A stretch of DNA of 64,000 bases, taken from NCBI RefSeq assembly GCF_000224145.3, contig NC_020176.2:2174740-2238739 (forward strand), read 5' to 3'. The position numbers were made by a program, and so were the translations under genes. This stretch comes from Ciona intestinalis. Lineage: Eukaryota; Chordata; Ascidiacea; Phlebobranchia; Cionidae. The notes under the pieces are model-generated. The model was not told where the DNA came from. It made no database searches and saw only the letters and a program-made list of their open reading frames with translations. Every line of letters begins with the position of its first letter. The first letter of the stretch is position 1. This document shows, in pieces, positions 41,450-51,796 of this stretch.

Positions 41450-41948
41450 TATAGCGACACCGATCTCTGCAGATGTAGTTCTAGTTCCTGCTGCTGAGAC
41501 TGCACAAAACAATTGTGATTCAAACGCTTCGGTTTACCTGTTTATAAAGTCAACTCATTATCACCTACGAAGTGAATACGCAGCTGCAGTTCCATGTCAG
41601 CTGTAACTATCAACACCATCGACGGCCAGTATCCAGCGAAGCTTTGAATAAAACAATATCAATGATTAAAATATATACAGTAGAGTGGGGGAAGATGGGA
41701 CACATTTTCTTATACTGTTTTATACTTTTTGGTATCTAAAAAATGTTATAAACGTTCTAATAAAACTAAAAAACAGAGTTTGTGCTATTTTACAAATTTG
41801 TTTAGCAGTAAGTGATTTTAAATTATAACAAGACTGACGAGTGGTAAGTTAGACAAATGGTTTAGGTGGTCTGTCATTTGTTGTGTGTAAATTATTTTTC
41901 GGTGTCGTGATATATTCGTTCGGATTGATATATTTGTATCGGGCGCTA

Positions 41949-41962
41949 TTGCGCATGCGCCA
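41949..41962. promoter_or_regulatory. NRF1-type palindrome
   Basis: TTGCGCATGCGCCA, followed at 41973 by a second half-like CTACGCATGCAAA. Target gene uncertain. Confidence 0.4.
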
Positions 41963-42414
41963 AGACGCTACTACGCATGCAAAGTAGGTCGGAACAAATA
42001 CAATGACCACCCGGTCCAAAATTCTTACGACCCTCGGTTGAAAACGTTCCAGACACCACGTTTACAAGTTGAAACTTTAGTTTTTAATATAAATTCAGCC
42101 GAACTATAAGTATGTTATTGGTAGCCTAGAATAGGCAAGTACTGCTAACAAACTTAATTTAGATTAGTTTAATAGGTTTATTTTACTTAACTTACTAACA
42201 CAGGATGTCTGGCGTAATCAGACAAAGCGACGACAACAGTACAGATGGTAGAAATGTACATTGAATCGGTGCAAAAGGTATTTCGTAATATTTTGCCCGG
42301 GAACGTTTTTCAGCCGATACTCGAAGCCACACTCACCTATCCTGAAAGACATACAAAAGAAAAAAACAAATTATCTTGACGTTTTTTATTATCTTTTTTT
42401 TCAAATTAACAACA

Positions 42415-42611
42415 TATCGTAGGGTGGGGAAAGATGGGACACCTTTAGCACATAATATCTAAATATCCTGGTAATGTTTTTTAACAATGAACAACGGTCT
42501 ATGGGGGTCGTGGGGATACGGTTTTATAATTCTTTGAATGTTTTTTGTTTACTACCAAATGAGATTAAAAAATTGAATGAAAATGTGTCCCATCTTCTCC
42601 CACCGTACTAT
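42415..42611 (+). mobile_element. TA-MITE copy, full length
   Basis: TCGTAGGGTGGGGAAAGATG at left and GTCCCATCTTCTCCCACCGT at right. Confidence 0.9.
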
Positions 42612-42649
42612 ATGTCGAATTATTGAATGTTACTTTTAACCGATTCACG

Positions 42650-42846
42650 TATAATAGGGTGGGAGAAAATGGGACACCTTTTTATTCTGTTTTCCCGTCT
42701 CATTTAGTAGTAAACAAAAAACATTCACAGATTTATAAAACCGTAAACTTACGACTCCCATACACCGTTGTTAATTGTTTAAAACACGATCAGTATGTTT
42801 GGGTATTATGTGCTAAAGATGTCCGGTCTCTCCCTATCCTACTATA
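42650..42846 (-). mobile_element. TA-MITE copy, full length, opposite orientation
   Basis: TATAATAGGGTGGGAGAAAA at left and GTCCGGTCTCTCCCTATCCT at right. Only about 40 bp from the preceding copy. Confidence 0.9.
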
Positions 42847-42872
42847 CGAACTTATACCAAAAGATAACGCAA

Positions 42873-43574
42873 TCACAAAGCTGCCTTTGCAACTCGGTAA
42901 TAACACAAATGAACCATGTTGTGCGGAGGTTTAGCATTAACAAAAGGTTTTTGCCCAGTTGCTTCGTCAACATATTGCAAAAGATCTATGCTTCTTATGA
43001 TCTTAAAGCCAATTTTTTTTGCTAAATTCGCAGAGGCATTTGATGTTACATATCCCAGAGCAACATCGCATTTTAATTCCTTTGCCAAGTCCATGTACAC
43101 TTGCATTAGTAAAGTTGCCAAGCCGAGCCGAGCATACGCAGAGTCCACAACCAGAATGCGACCCATCAGAATTTTTTGAACTCCAAGCTCACTGAAGATA
43201 TTCCCCCCCATAAGTTTCTGTAGCACATCTCCTATTGGCTTTTTCCATTTGTTGTTAGGATCATCATTTATTATCGAAACGCCTCGACTGTAATCTGATT
43301 GAACTTCTAGCTTGTTTAATGCGGCACCTACAAGTCTACAAGAGTTCTTTTCAAAAATTCCAACCGAAAATCCGGTCTGCACAAGTTGTTTAGCTTTTAA
43401 ACGGTCCAACTGAACAGCCTTCTCTGAACAAATTCCCAATGCTTTTCTTGTTTCATCGCCTGGCGAATAGTGGTTAGCGACCAATGCTTGCGTTTCAAGG
43501 ACATTTGCTTTTGTTAGTCGCTGAATTGTAAAATTACTCCAACCTTTCTGAAGAATATTTGCCGGGTATCTCAT
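42873..43574 (-). CDS. AANAT-like GNAT N-acetyltransferase, paralogue 1
   Basis: Single-exon gene, 233 aa, ATG at 43574 and stop TGA at 42873. It is a GNAT-fold acetyl-CoA-dependent N-acetyltransferase of the arylalkylamine/dopamine-acetyltransferase-like type. N-terminal WSNFTIQRLTKANVLETQALV fits GNAT beta1/alpha1. The acetyl-CoA pyrophosphate loop is in LVVDSAYARLGLATLLMQ, close to the Q/RxxGxG/A motif. The C-terminus LLQYVDEATGQKPFVNAKPP is shared by all cluster members. The amine substrate cannot be read from sequence. The last 115 bp or so are nearly identical to paralogue 2 while the rest has diverged. Confidence 0.85.
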   Translation of the reverse strand: MRYPANILQKGWSNFTIQRLTKANVLETQALVANHYSPGDETRKALGICSEKAVQLDRLKAKQLVQTGFSVGIFEKNSCRLVGAALNKLEVQSDYSRGVSIINDDPNNKWKKPIGDVLQKLMGGNIFSELGVQKILMGRILVVDSAYARLGLATLLMQVYMDLAKELKCDVALGYVTSNASANLAKKIGFKIIRSIDLLQYVDEATGQKPFVNAKPPHNMVHLCYYRVAKAAL

Positions 43575-43831
43575 TTTTAAAGCTTTTTACTTAAATTAAG
43601 CACCGTGTTTTGTTTTAATTTTTACTTTGGTTTATATCTGACCAAACACCTGCATATGATACAGTTAAAAGTAGTTTAAACATTTTCCATTTGACCAGAG
43701 AGAGCAAAGAATGATTGATAAGGTAAATATAAGCTGTTTTCCGCCTTTCAACAAAAGGAAATTGTAAACAAAACCTAAAAAGATCGTTTAAATTCATTGC
43801 GAAAGTCACCGCTTTGTAAGATTTTGGAAAC

Positions 43832-43842
43832 AAGATGGCGGC
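43832..43842 (+). promoter_or_regulatory. YY1-type site
   Basis: AAGATGGCGGC, 258 bp upstream of GNAT paralogue 1. An identical site lies at 53768-53778 upstream of paralogue 6. Confidence 0.4.
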
Positions 43843-44407
43843 AGTTGTACTACTCGGTGTTTCTACGACTCTGGTCTGGAACCCAATGGCGAGCATGTGT
43901 TATGAGTTTTATCACTACATATTTTGTATACGTGTAGTGTGACGTATATATGAACTTTCCTGTATGGAATTGTTTTGACCAGTGCGTTTTTTTTCGTCAT
44001 GCGTCTCAGCGATTTTCTACGAGTTGTTGACATGTAAACTGCTTTTTAAAACTAGATATGCTGTATTAGGAGGTCCCGATACTAGTAATGCTACGTTTAC
44101 CCTTACCTGCCAAAGGCGACACTGAATGCCTGCCAAAAGCGACACTGAATTTTAAAATAAAAACTCATTTACGTTAAAGAAAGACTTAAGAAGTTATATA
44201 ACATCTTATGTCTGCTAACAGCTCAACACAAACGCCACTGATCGACTGAATACAACTGCAACAAAAACAGTAAAACAACCTTTCGTCAACACAGTACAAC
44301 GAGAACTAACCAAACCAAGCAAGAAAAAACGCGCAGTTAGTGCGCTGAAGGTAAACATCCGACCAGCGGCAGCAAACACGCAACAACGTCAATCGAGCTT
44401 AGAAATT

Positions 44408-44527
44408 TTTCTCGTCCCACTCGGCAGTAAACAAAGAATCATAGAACTATATTCTCACGACTCCAGGATCAGGATACTTGGATAATATGTGCTAAAGGTG
44501 TCCCATTCCCCCCACACTACTATATAT
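44408..44527 (-). mobile_element. TA-MITE copy, left end lost and internally deleted
   Basis: Starts at TTTCTCGTCCCACTCGGCAG and ends GTCCCATTCCCCCCACACTA. Confidence 0.85.
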
Positions 44528-45474
44528 CCTAAAGATACAACAATATAAACCATATATAGGGCTCCAAAATGTGTATAAGTGTCAATTACACACTAACACT
44601 AAATCCACGGATTTCAGCTTCTTCTCGTGGATTGCATAAACAGGGTCTGATGTATATATAGGCATGGCGGCTATAACTGTACCTGTAGGATCAACGCGGT
44701 ACAAACTAATCTGTAAGATCAAATATTGAACTAAACCGAACTGGTCTGTAATATTTGTCACAGAAACACAAAACAATCAGGTTTTAGTATCATGTACCTT
44801 TATCCTCTTATGACGGTTCTTCTTCAAAGTTATTTTATGTACGTCCTGTCTGCTTACCACTAACCAAGAATAGGCAAATTGACAAGCATGTTATTCACGG
44901 ACGACTTGTTTCCTGCACTTATTTTAACGTTTCCGCGTGTTCCTTTATTGCCGTTGGTCTAATTAATTGCGACGTGTCACGTGTCGCGCTTCTCCTCTTT
45001 CTAGTTTTGCGTGCATCCGGGGAGTTCTTGTCTATTGTGTTGGTAATTATTGTTTTATTGCATCGTTGGGAAGTGGTTATATGATTGTGAACGAACTGGT
45101 TTATCGTTTAGAAAAGCCGTATTGGGTGGTTGTCTTTATCGAGTTGTTGTTGTCGTATCTAGTTGTTGTTTATGTGGTGTAACAGTTTAATGTATATTTT
45201 AATTTCATTCATTTTTAATTTTTTATGCAGTTTTTATTATAGTTGAGTTGTTTTGGTCTTTATAGTTCAGTTGTAATCAGTGTACCTTATAACAGACTAC
45301 GGCAGTTAGGCCCCGCGATTGCCTGTTAAAGCAGCATCCCGGACCAAACCACCGTTATCAAACGTAACACTACCATTCGACGAGAATATGCGCCCATTTC
45401 ATATACAGTATAGTACGTTTCACGTAATTAAATAGTTGCCACCTTGAAATTTATAACAAAAGATATATAAACAA

Positions 45475-46209
45475 TCACAAAGCTGCTTTTGCAACTCGGT
45501 AATAACACAAATGAACCATGTTATGCGGAGGTTTAGCATTAACAAAAGGTTTTTGCCCAGTTGCTTCGTCAACATATTGCAAAAGATCTAAGCTTCTTAT
45601 AACCTTAAATCCACCCTTTCTTGCTATTTTAGCAGAAAAGTTCGAAGTTACGTATCCAAGGACTAGATCACAGTCCAATTCTGATGCAAAATTTATATGA
45701 GCTTGAATTATTAAAGTTGCAATACCAAGTTGAGCATACGCTGAGTCAACTACTAGAATGCGGCCTACCAACATTTTTTCAGCTTTTAGCTCACCAAAGA
45801 CATTTTCACCAAGTGACTTGTGCACGTCTAATATTGGCTTGATCCATTTGCTGTTGTTATGGTGTTCATTTATCACTGAAAAACCACGGCTGTAGTTAGA
45901 TCTGGCCTCTATTTTGCTTAAAGCAGCACCGACCAGTCTATTAGAACTCTTTTCAAAAATACCAAGTGAGGCTCCATTTTGAATTAATTCTTTAGTTTTT
46001 ATTCGATCAAACTCAATGGCAATATCTAAAGAGATTCCCAATGCTTTTCTCATTTCGTCTTGTTTGGAAAAGTGATTAGTAACCAACGCTTGCGCTTGCA
46101 CAATGTTTTCTTCTGTTAGTTGCCGCACAAGAAAATTACTCCAATTTTTTGTAGAAAAGAAAACTTGGTTTCTCATTTTATGAGCAGTTAATGCTTTCAT
46201 ACACTTCAT
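45475..46209 (-). CDS. AANAT-like GNAT N-acetyltransferase, paralogue 2
   Basis: Single-exon gene of 244 aa from the ATG at 46209. Alignment with paralogue 1 (MRYPAN...WSNF) favours the internal ATG at 46176 (MRNQVFF...WSNF), giving 233 aa, exactly the length of paralogue 1. GNAT features: QLTEENIVQAQALV, the acetyl-CoA loop in LVVDSAYAQLGIATLIIQ, and the cluster C-terminus LLQYVDEATGQKPFVNAKPP. It is the closest paralogue of gene 1. Its 5' flank (about 46210-47010) resembles the flank of paralogue 6. Cytosolic; substrate unknown. Confidence 0.85.
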   Translation of the reverse strand: MKCMKALTAHKMRNQVFFSTKNWSNFLVRQLTEENIVQAQALVTNHFSKQDEMRKALGISLDIAIEFDRIKTKELIQNGASLGIFEKSSNRLVGAALSKIEARSNYSRGFSVINEHHNNSKWIKPILDVHKSLGENVFGELKAEKMLVGRILVVDSAYAQLGIATLIIQAHINFASELDCDLVLGYVTSNFSAKIARKGGFKVIRSLDLLQYVDEATGQKPFVNAKPPHNMVHLCYYRVAKAAL

Positions 46210-47010
46210 GCTGTATAAAGTACAATTTCAATTAACAAATACAACGCTAAATAGATTTAACACTTTGTGTAACCGCAGTGATGTGCACTCACACCCCATA
46301 CTCCTCCTGTTGGTTTCTTTGAATATAACGTCATGTCTTAATTACGCTCAAAGCCGAGGGGAACGGTTTCATTGGGCAATGCTCAAAAGTAAAACAGCAT
46401 AAAAATTAAAAACAATGTAATACAATTCGAGAATTGTTTTCAATGGCAACAATGCAAGAGATAATACTCATTCTATCAAGCTTACATTTAATATCCTTAA
46501 GATCAGAGTCNNNCATGCGAATAAACACATGTTCATATACGGACTCTGGTTAAGATTATATACACTGTCTGCTTAAAGTCGGTTACTTTGACGAACTGAC
46601 TAAAAGCACTAAAACTAAACTGACGCGCAGACACAACACTTCTCCATTGAAGTGTATTTACTTGAATCTCTTTGCTTGAATGTAACTTTCAAGCGTAACC
46701 TCGTTCAGGGTCAATGGGTTTTGAGATTTTAAAAGATTTTTATGAGACACGACTAAGCTGAAATAAGTTTAGTGCGTAGTAAATTGATAAAGCATAGGTC
46801 ACTTACTAACATCGTAGTTTAGCTTCCTTTTTCTTTCACTTGCCACGCAAGACAACGTATCTACAGTTTATATTGAAACTCGAAACAATATAACATGTAT
46901 ATATACCTAATAATAAAATTCACTCTTTTTTAACAAATAACAACGTTTCCCAGTCAATATGCGAATTCGTAAACAAAACAACACATAGAAGTTATGTTTT
47001 TAAAATTCGT
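46210..47010. repeat. Segmentally duplicated 5' flank, copy A
   Basis: Collinear with 53270-53745. Shared blocks include CTTAATTACGCTCAA, ACAATGCAAGA, ACTGACGCGCAGACA, CTCCATTGAAG, AACAATATAACATGTA and AACAACGTTTCC. It lies upstream of GNAT paralogue 2 and of divergent paralogue 3. Confidence 0.75.
46511..46513. other. Three ambiguous bases (NNN)
   Basis: Short undetermined run inside the duplicated flank, probably a placeholder for a small gap. Confidence 0.95.
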
Positions 47011-47430
47011 ATCAAACGTACATCCGCTTTTTAAACACAAGGTATATCATTTCATACGTTTATTGAACTGTCAGTTTGTACGTTTCGTGAATAAACATCA
47101 TTTTCGCCTGCGTGTTATTTATTATGCTCTTGTCTAGCGACGCCGACGTGTTTTAAATTACATCATTTTATACAATTTTCGTTCTAGCTACGTTTTTAAT
47201 GACGTTCGATTATTATGTTAAGGCAATACGGTTTTAGAATTCATTCATAATTTACCTACAAGCGTTATGTTCTTTTTGTAAATTAAGGTGATCATAGGAA
47301 TTCACAGTTGCGCATGACTATATAGTTTATCTTTGCAACTATTATATTTTTGAGGTAAATTATCAATAAACCGGTAATAACTGCTATATACTCTTTCCTA
47401 AGTTGTAAAATTTTAAAGGTTTGTCAAAAT

Positions 47431-48123
47431 ATGGTGACTTTTGAAGAGTATCAAACAAAAAAGGCAAACTTTTACTTCAGAATTTTAACTATGGATGATT
47501 TCGCTGAAGCTCAACAGCTGGTTTTGACACATTATTCACCAAGGGAGCAGCTTAGACTTGCTTTAAATGTTCCACATAATGAGTTGAATGCTATTGATAG
47601 TTATAGAGTGGAGAGTTCCATTAAGCAAAAAGCCACAGTCGGAGCATTTGAAAGTAAAACTGGGAGATTGGTTGGCCTTCAAATGAACAAGCTCGTCACG
47701 CAAGCAGATAGTAACAAAACAGATCCGGAAATGGTTAAACTGGATGCTAAATATCCCTGGAGATCTTCAATCAGAAGATTAATGACAAAACTGTACTGCG
47801 TGGATCTGTTTCAGTTCTTTGGAACTGACCGGCTATTTTGGTTGCATATGTTAACTGTCCACGAAGACTTCACAAGACTAGGATTAGGACAGCAGTTAAC
47901 TATGAACAGCGAAAAACTCGCAAAATACATTGGATACAGCATCATTGTCACTAAACCTACTTCTGCATATTCAACAAAACTGGTGAAGAATCTCAATTAC
48001 TCTTTTACGTTTTCTTTGGACGTCCAAGAGTATGTGGATGACGTCACTGGGGAAAACCCCTTTAAAGCTATGACGTACCCACATAACATTCTCTCTCTAT
48101 GTCATCGGCGACTTCTTGATTAG
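47431..48123 (+). CDS. AANAT-like GNAT N-acetyltransferase, paralogue 3
   Basis: Single-exon gene, 230 aa, ATG at 47431. It is the only member of the cluster on the plus strand and stands tail to tail with paralogue 4. It pairs with paralogue 4 by sequence: EEYQTKKANFYFRILTMDDF against GEYHIKEAKFSFRSLTMNDL. The acetyl-CoA loop is in LTVHEDFTRLGLGQQLTMNS, and VTKPTSAYS is shared with paralogue 4. The C-terminus VQEYVDDVTGENPFKAM and final HRRLLD are also shared. Substrate unknown. Confidence 0.85.
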   Translation: MVTFEEYQTKKANFYFRILTMDDFAEAQQLVLTHYSPREQLRLALNVPHNELNAIDSYRVESSIKQKATVGAFESKTGRLVGLQMNKLVTQADSNKTDPEMVKLDAKYPWRSSIRRLMTKLYCVDLFQFFGTDRLFWLHMLTVHEDFTRLGLGQQLTMNSEKLAKYIGYSIIVTKPTSAYSTKLVKNLNYSFTFSLDVQEYVDDVTGENPFKAMTYPHNILSLCHRRLLD

Positions 48124-48147
48124 TGTTTAAAACACAAAATATATATA

Positions 48148-48344
48148 TATAGTAGGATGGGAGAAGATGGGACACCTTTTCATTCCATTTTCTCGTCACA
48201 TTTGGTAGTAAACAAAGAACATTCAAAGAATTATAAAACCGTATCCTCACGACTTCCATAAACCATTGTTAATTGTTTAAAACACGATCAGAATATTTGG
48301 ATATTATGTGTTAAAGGTGTCCCATCTTCCCCCACAGTACTATA
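48148..48344 (-). mobile_element. TA-MITE copy, full length
   Basis: TATAGTAGGATGGGAGAAGA at left and GTCCCATCTTCCCCCACAGT at right. It starts 25 bp after the stop codon of GNAT paralogue 3. Confidence 0.9.
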
Positions 48345-48433
48345 TATAAGAGTGTCATCTCGAAAATACTAATATAGCTCATTCCTTTGCGACTACTTTG
48401 GTACCACATTAGGCCTAAATACGCTTACTTTTT

Positions 48434-48525
48434 TTCACTAGTCTACACAATCTATCTACCGTTATGTTAATGAACTTCCAACAAACCATCTAGTGTTCTG
48501 AGAGCTTGCCTGTATCACATATAAA
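48434..48525. repeat. Inverted repeat arm 1
   Basis: CTACACAATCTATCTACCGT ... GAGCTTGCCTGTATCACATA matches the reverse complement of 50456-50550. Confidence 0.7.
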
Positions 48526-48794
48526 AAAATCATGTGTAACATGTTACATGTTTAACATTTTTTTTCAAAAAATATTATATTATATATTTCTGCCAGCTAA
48601 GCCTGACCAATTTTATAAAACAGATAGTATAGGCTATTTGTTCCGATAACCTTAATATCAGCATGACAATATCATGTACAAATGGTACGCAGCTATATAC
48701 TACGCATGCTACATCTACTGGAGAAGAACATTTAAAAAAATGCTAATCCTTCAAATGATTTTATTTGTGTATATTATCGTCGTTTTGTTAAACC

Positions 48795-48990
48795 TATTAG
48801 TGCTGTGGGGTAAAATGGGATACCGTTAGCACATATTATCCCATATTTTCTGATTGTATTTTGAACCAATTCTATTTGAGAGCAGTTATACTCACGTTTA
48901 TATAACTCAGCAAATATTTTTTGTTTACTACCAAATGGTATGAGAAAAGAGATTGAAAACATCTCGCCCGCCTTAACCCACCCTACTATA
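48795..48990 (+). mobile_element. TA-MITE, second subfamily
   Basis: GTGCTGTGGGGTAAAATGGG, then ATACCGTTAGCACATATTAT, ACTACCAAATGGTATGAGAA and the right end CCTTAACCCACCCTACTATA. Same subfamily as 16293-16495. Confidence 0.8.
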
Positions 48991-49145
48991 GGAGCATTTT
49001 ATGGTCCAGTATTAATAGAAAATCACAATTTGATTGGGTGTATCTTTATTGTAAAATAGTGCCTGGGTATTGTATATAGTATAATATAGTTAACGCTAAA
49101 TAAAACACATAAATGTATAACTTTGCAGTTTTGTGTGCATGAGGA

Positions 49146-49850
49146 CTAATCAAGTAGTCGTCGATGCCAAAGCGTAAGAACATTGTGCGGGTGCGTCATA
49201 GTTTTAAAGGGGTTTTCCCCAGTGACGTCATCCACGTATTCTTGGATGTCTAATGAAAACTCGAGAGTGTATTTAAGATTCATGAATATTTTTTTCGAAT
49301 ACGCAGAAGTGGGTTTAGTAACAATAAGATTATATCCGAGGTGTTTTGCCAACGTTTCGCTTTTTATAATCAACTGTTTTGCCAGTCCAAGTCTCGTAAA
49401 ATCTTCATGTACAGTTAACATATAAACCCGGACCAATCGATCAGTCTTGTACAACTCAAACAAATTTTCGTCGCATAGTTTTTTCATTAACCGTTTCAGC
49501 GGTGTACGCCAAGGAAACGTTGCATCAACTTTAATCATTTCTTCATCTTCTTTTTGTTCCGTACCATCAGCTGTCTGCATAAGCAACGTGTTCATTTGGA
49601 CACCCACTAATCTACCAGTCGCACATTCAAATGCTCCTACTGAAGCATTCTTATGCTGTAGATTGCTTTTGGTTCTTTGCTTATCCACAGCAATCAGTTC
49701 AGCGTGTGGAACTTTTAAAGCCATTCTAAGTTGCTCTCTTGTAGAATACTGCGATGCAATTAACTGTTGAGCTTCAGCCAAGTCATTCATGGTTAAACTT
49801 CTAAAGGAAAACTTTGCCTCTTTTATGTGGTACTCTCCCAAATTTATCAT
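49146..49850 (-). CDS. AANAT-like GNAT N-acetyltransferase, paralogue 4
   Basis: Single-exon gene. The frame is open from 49883, but the first ATG is at 49850 and aligns with the start of paralogue 3, giving 234 aa. GNAT features: SFRSLTMNDLAEAQQLI, the acetyl-CoA loop in LTVHEDFTRLGLAKQLIIKS, then VTKPTSAYSKK, IQEYVDDVTGENPFKTM and a terminal HRRLLD. Closest to paralogue 3, and oriented tail to tail with it with two MITEs between the stops. Substrate unknown. Confidence 0.85.
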   Translation of the reverse strand: MINLGEYHIKEAKFSFRSLTMNDLAEAQQLIASQYSTREQLRMALKVPHAELIAVDKQRTKSNLQHKNASVGAFECATGRLVGVQMNTLLMQTADGTEQKEDEEMIKVDATFPWRTPLKRLMKKLCDENLFELYKTDRLVRVYMLTVHEDFTRLGLAKQLIIKSETLAKHLGYNLIVTKPTSAYSKKIFMNLKYTLEFSLDIQEYVDDVTGENPFKTMTHPHNVLTLWHRRLLD

Positions 49851-50455
49851 ACTTTGACAGTTATGCGTTCTACTTAAAAACACTGACAGCCTAAGGCCTG
49901 GTCTATTAGCAAAAATATTGTAACGATTAACTTAAACTATAGCCTACGCCCTACACGATCCAAAAACTGAATATAGTATACTAGTCTAGCATGTCAAAAC
50001 AGCGTGAGAGAGTTTGTACTCTGCACAGACCGGAAATAGGTCTTAGAGCATATTACTAAAGTATAAACAATAGTGCCAAGTACAGTCGTGCAGATAAACG
50101 ATATACAGTATTTGCCTGTATAGCAGTAGCAATAGGTCGGCAAACCGTACCGTAAAAAGCGCCTATTTAAAACTGTACTTTTGCAGATTTGTACGAGTGA
50201 AACAATGCAATACTATACTCTCTTTGTTTGGTAAAACTGTCTAAACAGTATTTACTTAGTCTAAACGTTGTGCTTGGCGCTTTCGACTGCGGGCAACCCA
50301 GCGACGCCACACAATTTACAAAAACAAAACAGTCGATTTTAAAAACCGTCACTGCTATGTATCAACATATTACACTAACGCTTTGGTATACTATGGTATA
50401 TCAAAGTCTATTTAAACATCAACTCTGCCCTGGACCTTATTATTTAGAGTAGGGC

Positions 50456-50550
50456 AATTTTTTTTGATATGTGATACAGGCAAGCTTTCAGAAAACTGTA
50501 AGATGGTTTATTTCTTTATATAACGGTAGATAGATTCTGTAGGCATTAAA
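50456..50550. repeat. Inverted repeat arm 2
   Basis: ATATGTGATACAGGCAAGCT ... ATAACGGTAGATAGATTCTG, the reverse-complement partner of 48434-48525. Confidence 0.7.
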
Positions 50551-50655
50551 TGATGTCGCACAAAACACGGCAAAGTACATGAGAAATATCACGCAACCGA
50601 GAATGCTTATTAATGAAACGTACCAGGTGACAGTTAATTAAACGTACAAAATAAC

Positions 50656-50872
50656 ATATATAGGGTGGGAGAAGATGGGACACCTTTTTATTCTGTTTTC
50701 TCGTCCCATTTGGTATGAAACAAAAAAAACATTCAAAGAATTATTAAACTGTATCCTCACAACTCCCATAGACCGTTATTAAAGTTTTAAATTTAAAACA
50801 ATATCAGGATATTTGGATATTATGTGCTAAATGTGTCCCATCTTCCCCCACTCTACCATATATACCCTGTGT
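50656..50872 (-). mobile_element. TA-MITE copy, full length
   Basis: TATATAGGGTGGGAGAAGAT at left and GTCCCATCTTCCCCCACTCT at right. Confidence 0.9.
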
Positions 50873-51127
50873 TTGCAAAAGCGGATACGTTTAATAAACG
50901 TATTTTAACCACGTATAGGATTGTGAGCAATATTTGCGTATGCCATTTTTTGTTTTAGTATATTGTCATTTGTGCAACGAATATGGCTGAACACAGTACT
51001 TAATTAAACTGCATTCATCGATGAGAGCTAATAAATGTTGTTTGATGAAGTATTGGCCTAATCATTAGGCTCCGTCGTCATGATATTGTAAAACTATAAA
51101 GTCATGCCACGAATAGAAGAAATTAGC

Positions 51128-51796
51128 TCAAAACATACGTTTATAGCAAAAACTAAACCGATTATGCGGCGGGGACGCATTTACAAACGGTTTTCCTTCG
51201 CTAGCTTTATCTAAATATTCAGGAAGGTGAATGCTTCTTAAAACGGTGTAGTTAAGTTTCTTCCCGATTTTAAATGAGTGATTCGAACTAGTTAATGCCG
51301 TTAAGACATCATAACCGCACTTTAAAGCAAGATTTTGCGAAGCAATGTACAAATTAGTGCCTAAACCTTGCATAGCGTATGCAGAGTCGACTGCCAGCAT
51401 GGAAGTAGTAAGAACTGTGTTTACTCCTAAGTCTTGAAATTGATTCCTGGTTATCTCATCCACTAACCGTGCAATGATACTTTGCCATGGATATATCATA
51501 TCTGTAGTTTGATGGGTTTCGTATTTAACTTGTACTGAATTCAGTATAACCGCAACCAACTTATTTTTCTCTGTGTCAAAAGCTCCCAAGGAAGCATCAT
51601 GTTCCAGAAGTTTCGGTACACGGTACCTGTCGATTTTGATCACTTGAGAAAGCGGAACACGAAGAGCACCGGTCAATTTTTCTTTGGGCGAAAAATAAGC
51701 CGCGACGAAATCTTGAACCATCATGACGTCATTCATTGATAATCGCCTGAAATTAATTGTCACGTTCTTAGATTGAGATAAGACATTGTAGGCCAT
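51128..51796 (-). CDS. AANAT-like GNAT N-acetyltransferase, paralogue 5
   Basis: Single-exon gene, 222 aa, ATG at 51796. NFRRLSMNDVMMVQDFVAAY fits the GNAT N-terminus. The acetyl-CoA loop is in LAVDSAYAMQGLGTNLYIAS, which has the Q-G-L-G form of the motif. The C-terminus is LPEYLDKASEGKPFVNASPP. It is the most divergent member together with paralogue 6. Substrate unknown. Confidence 0.83.
   Translation of the reverse strand: MAYNVLSQSKNVTINFRRLSMNDVMMVQDFVAAYFSPKEKLTGALRVPLSQVIKIDRYRVPKLLEHDASLGAFDTEKNKLVAVILNSVQVKYETHQTTDMIYPWQSIIARLVDEITRNQFQDLGVNTVLTTSMLAVDSAYAMQGLGTNLYIASQNLALKCGYDVLTALTSSNHSFKIGKKLNYTVLRSIHLPEYLDKASEGKPFVNASPPHNRFSFCYKRMF

Larger units (their letters stand above)
41127..42872. 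other. Myosin upstream region
   Basis: Contains MITEs at 41250-41449, 42415-42611 and 42650-42846 and a MITE left-end fragment at 41676-41735. An NRF1-type palindrome TTGCGCATGCGCCA lies at 41949-41962. An exon-like stretch at 42205-42289 (CAG before, GTATTT after) has a frame of only 19 codons and is not called. Confidence 0.5.
43575..45474. other. Spacer between GNAT paralogues 1 and 2
   Basis: Contains a YY1-like AAGATGGCGGC at 43832-43842 and a 22-bp direct repeat (CCTGCCAAARGCGACACTGA) at 44106-44150. It also holds an exon-like open stretch at 44222-44350 and a truncated MITE at 44408-44527. No confident gene. Confidence 0.5.
49851..51127. other. Spacer between GNAT paralogues 4 and 5
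   Basis: Contains inverted repeat arm 2 (50456-50550) and a MITE (50656-50872). The open frame 50167-50352 and its antisense partner show no domain. Confidence 0.5.

Noticed and set aside
42204-42289. Possible exon with CAG before and GTATTT after, and an ATG
   Set aside because: The ATG frame stops after 19 codons and the other frames also stop. At most it is an untranslated exon.
43615-43896. 93-codon minus-strand frame upstream of GNAT paralogue 1
   Set aside because: It overlaps the YY1-type site and probable promoter, with no domain and no paralog upstream of the other GNAT genes.
44967-45182. 71-codon open frame
   Set aside because: It begins with TTG rather than ATG and has no domain; Val/Tyr-rich by base composition.
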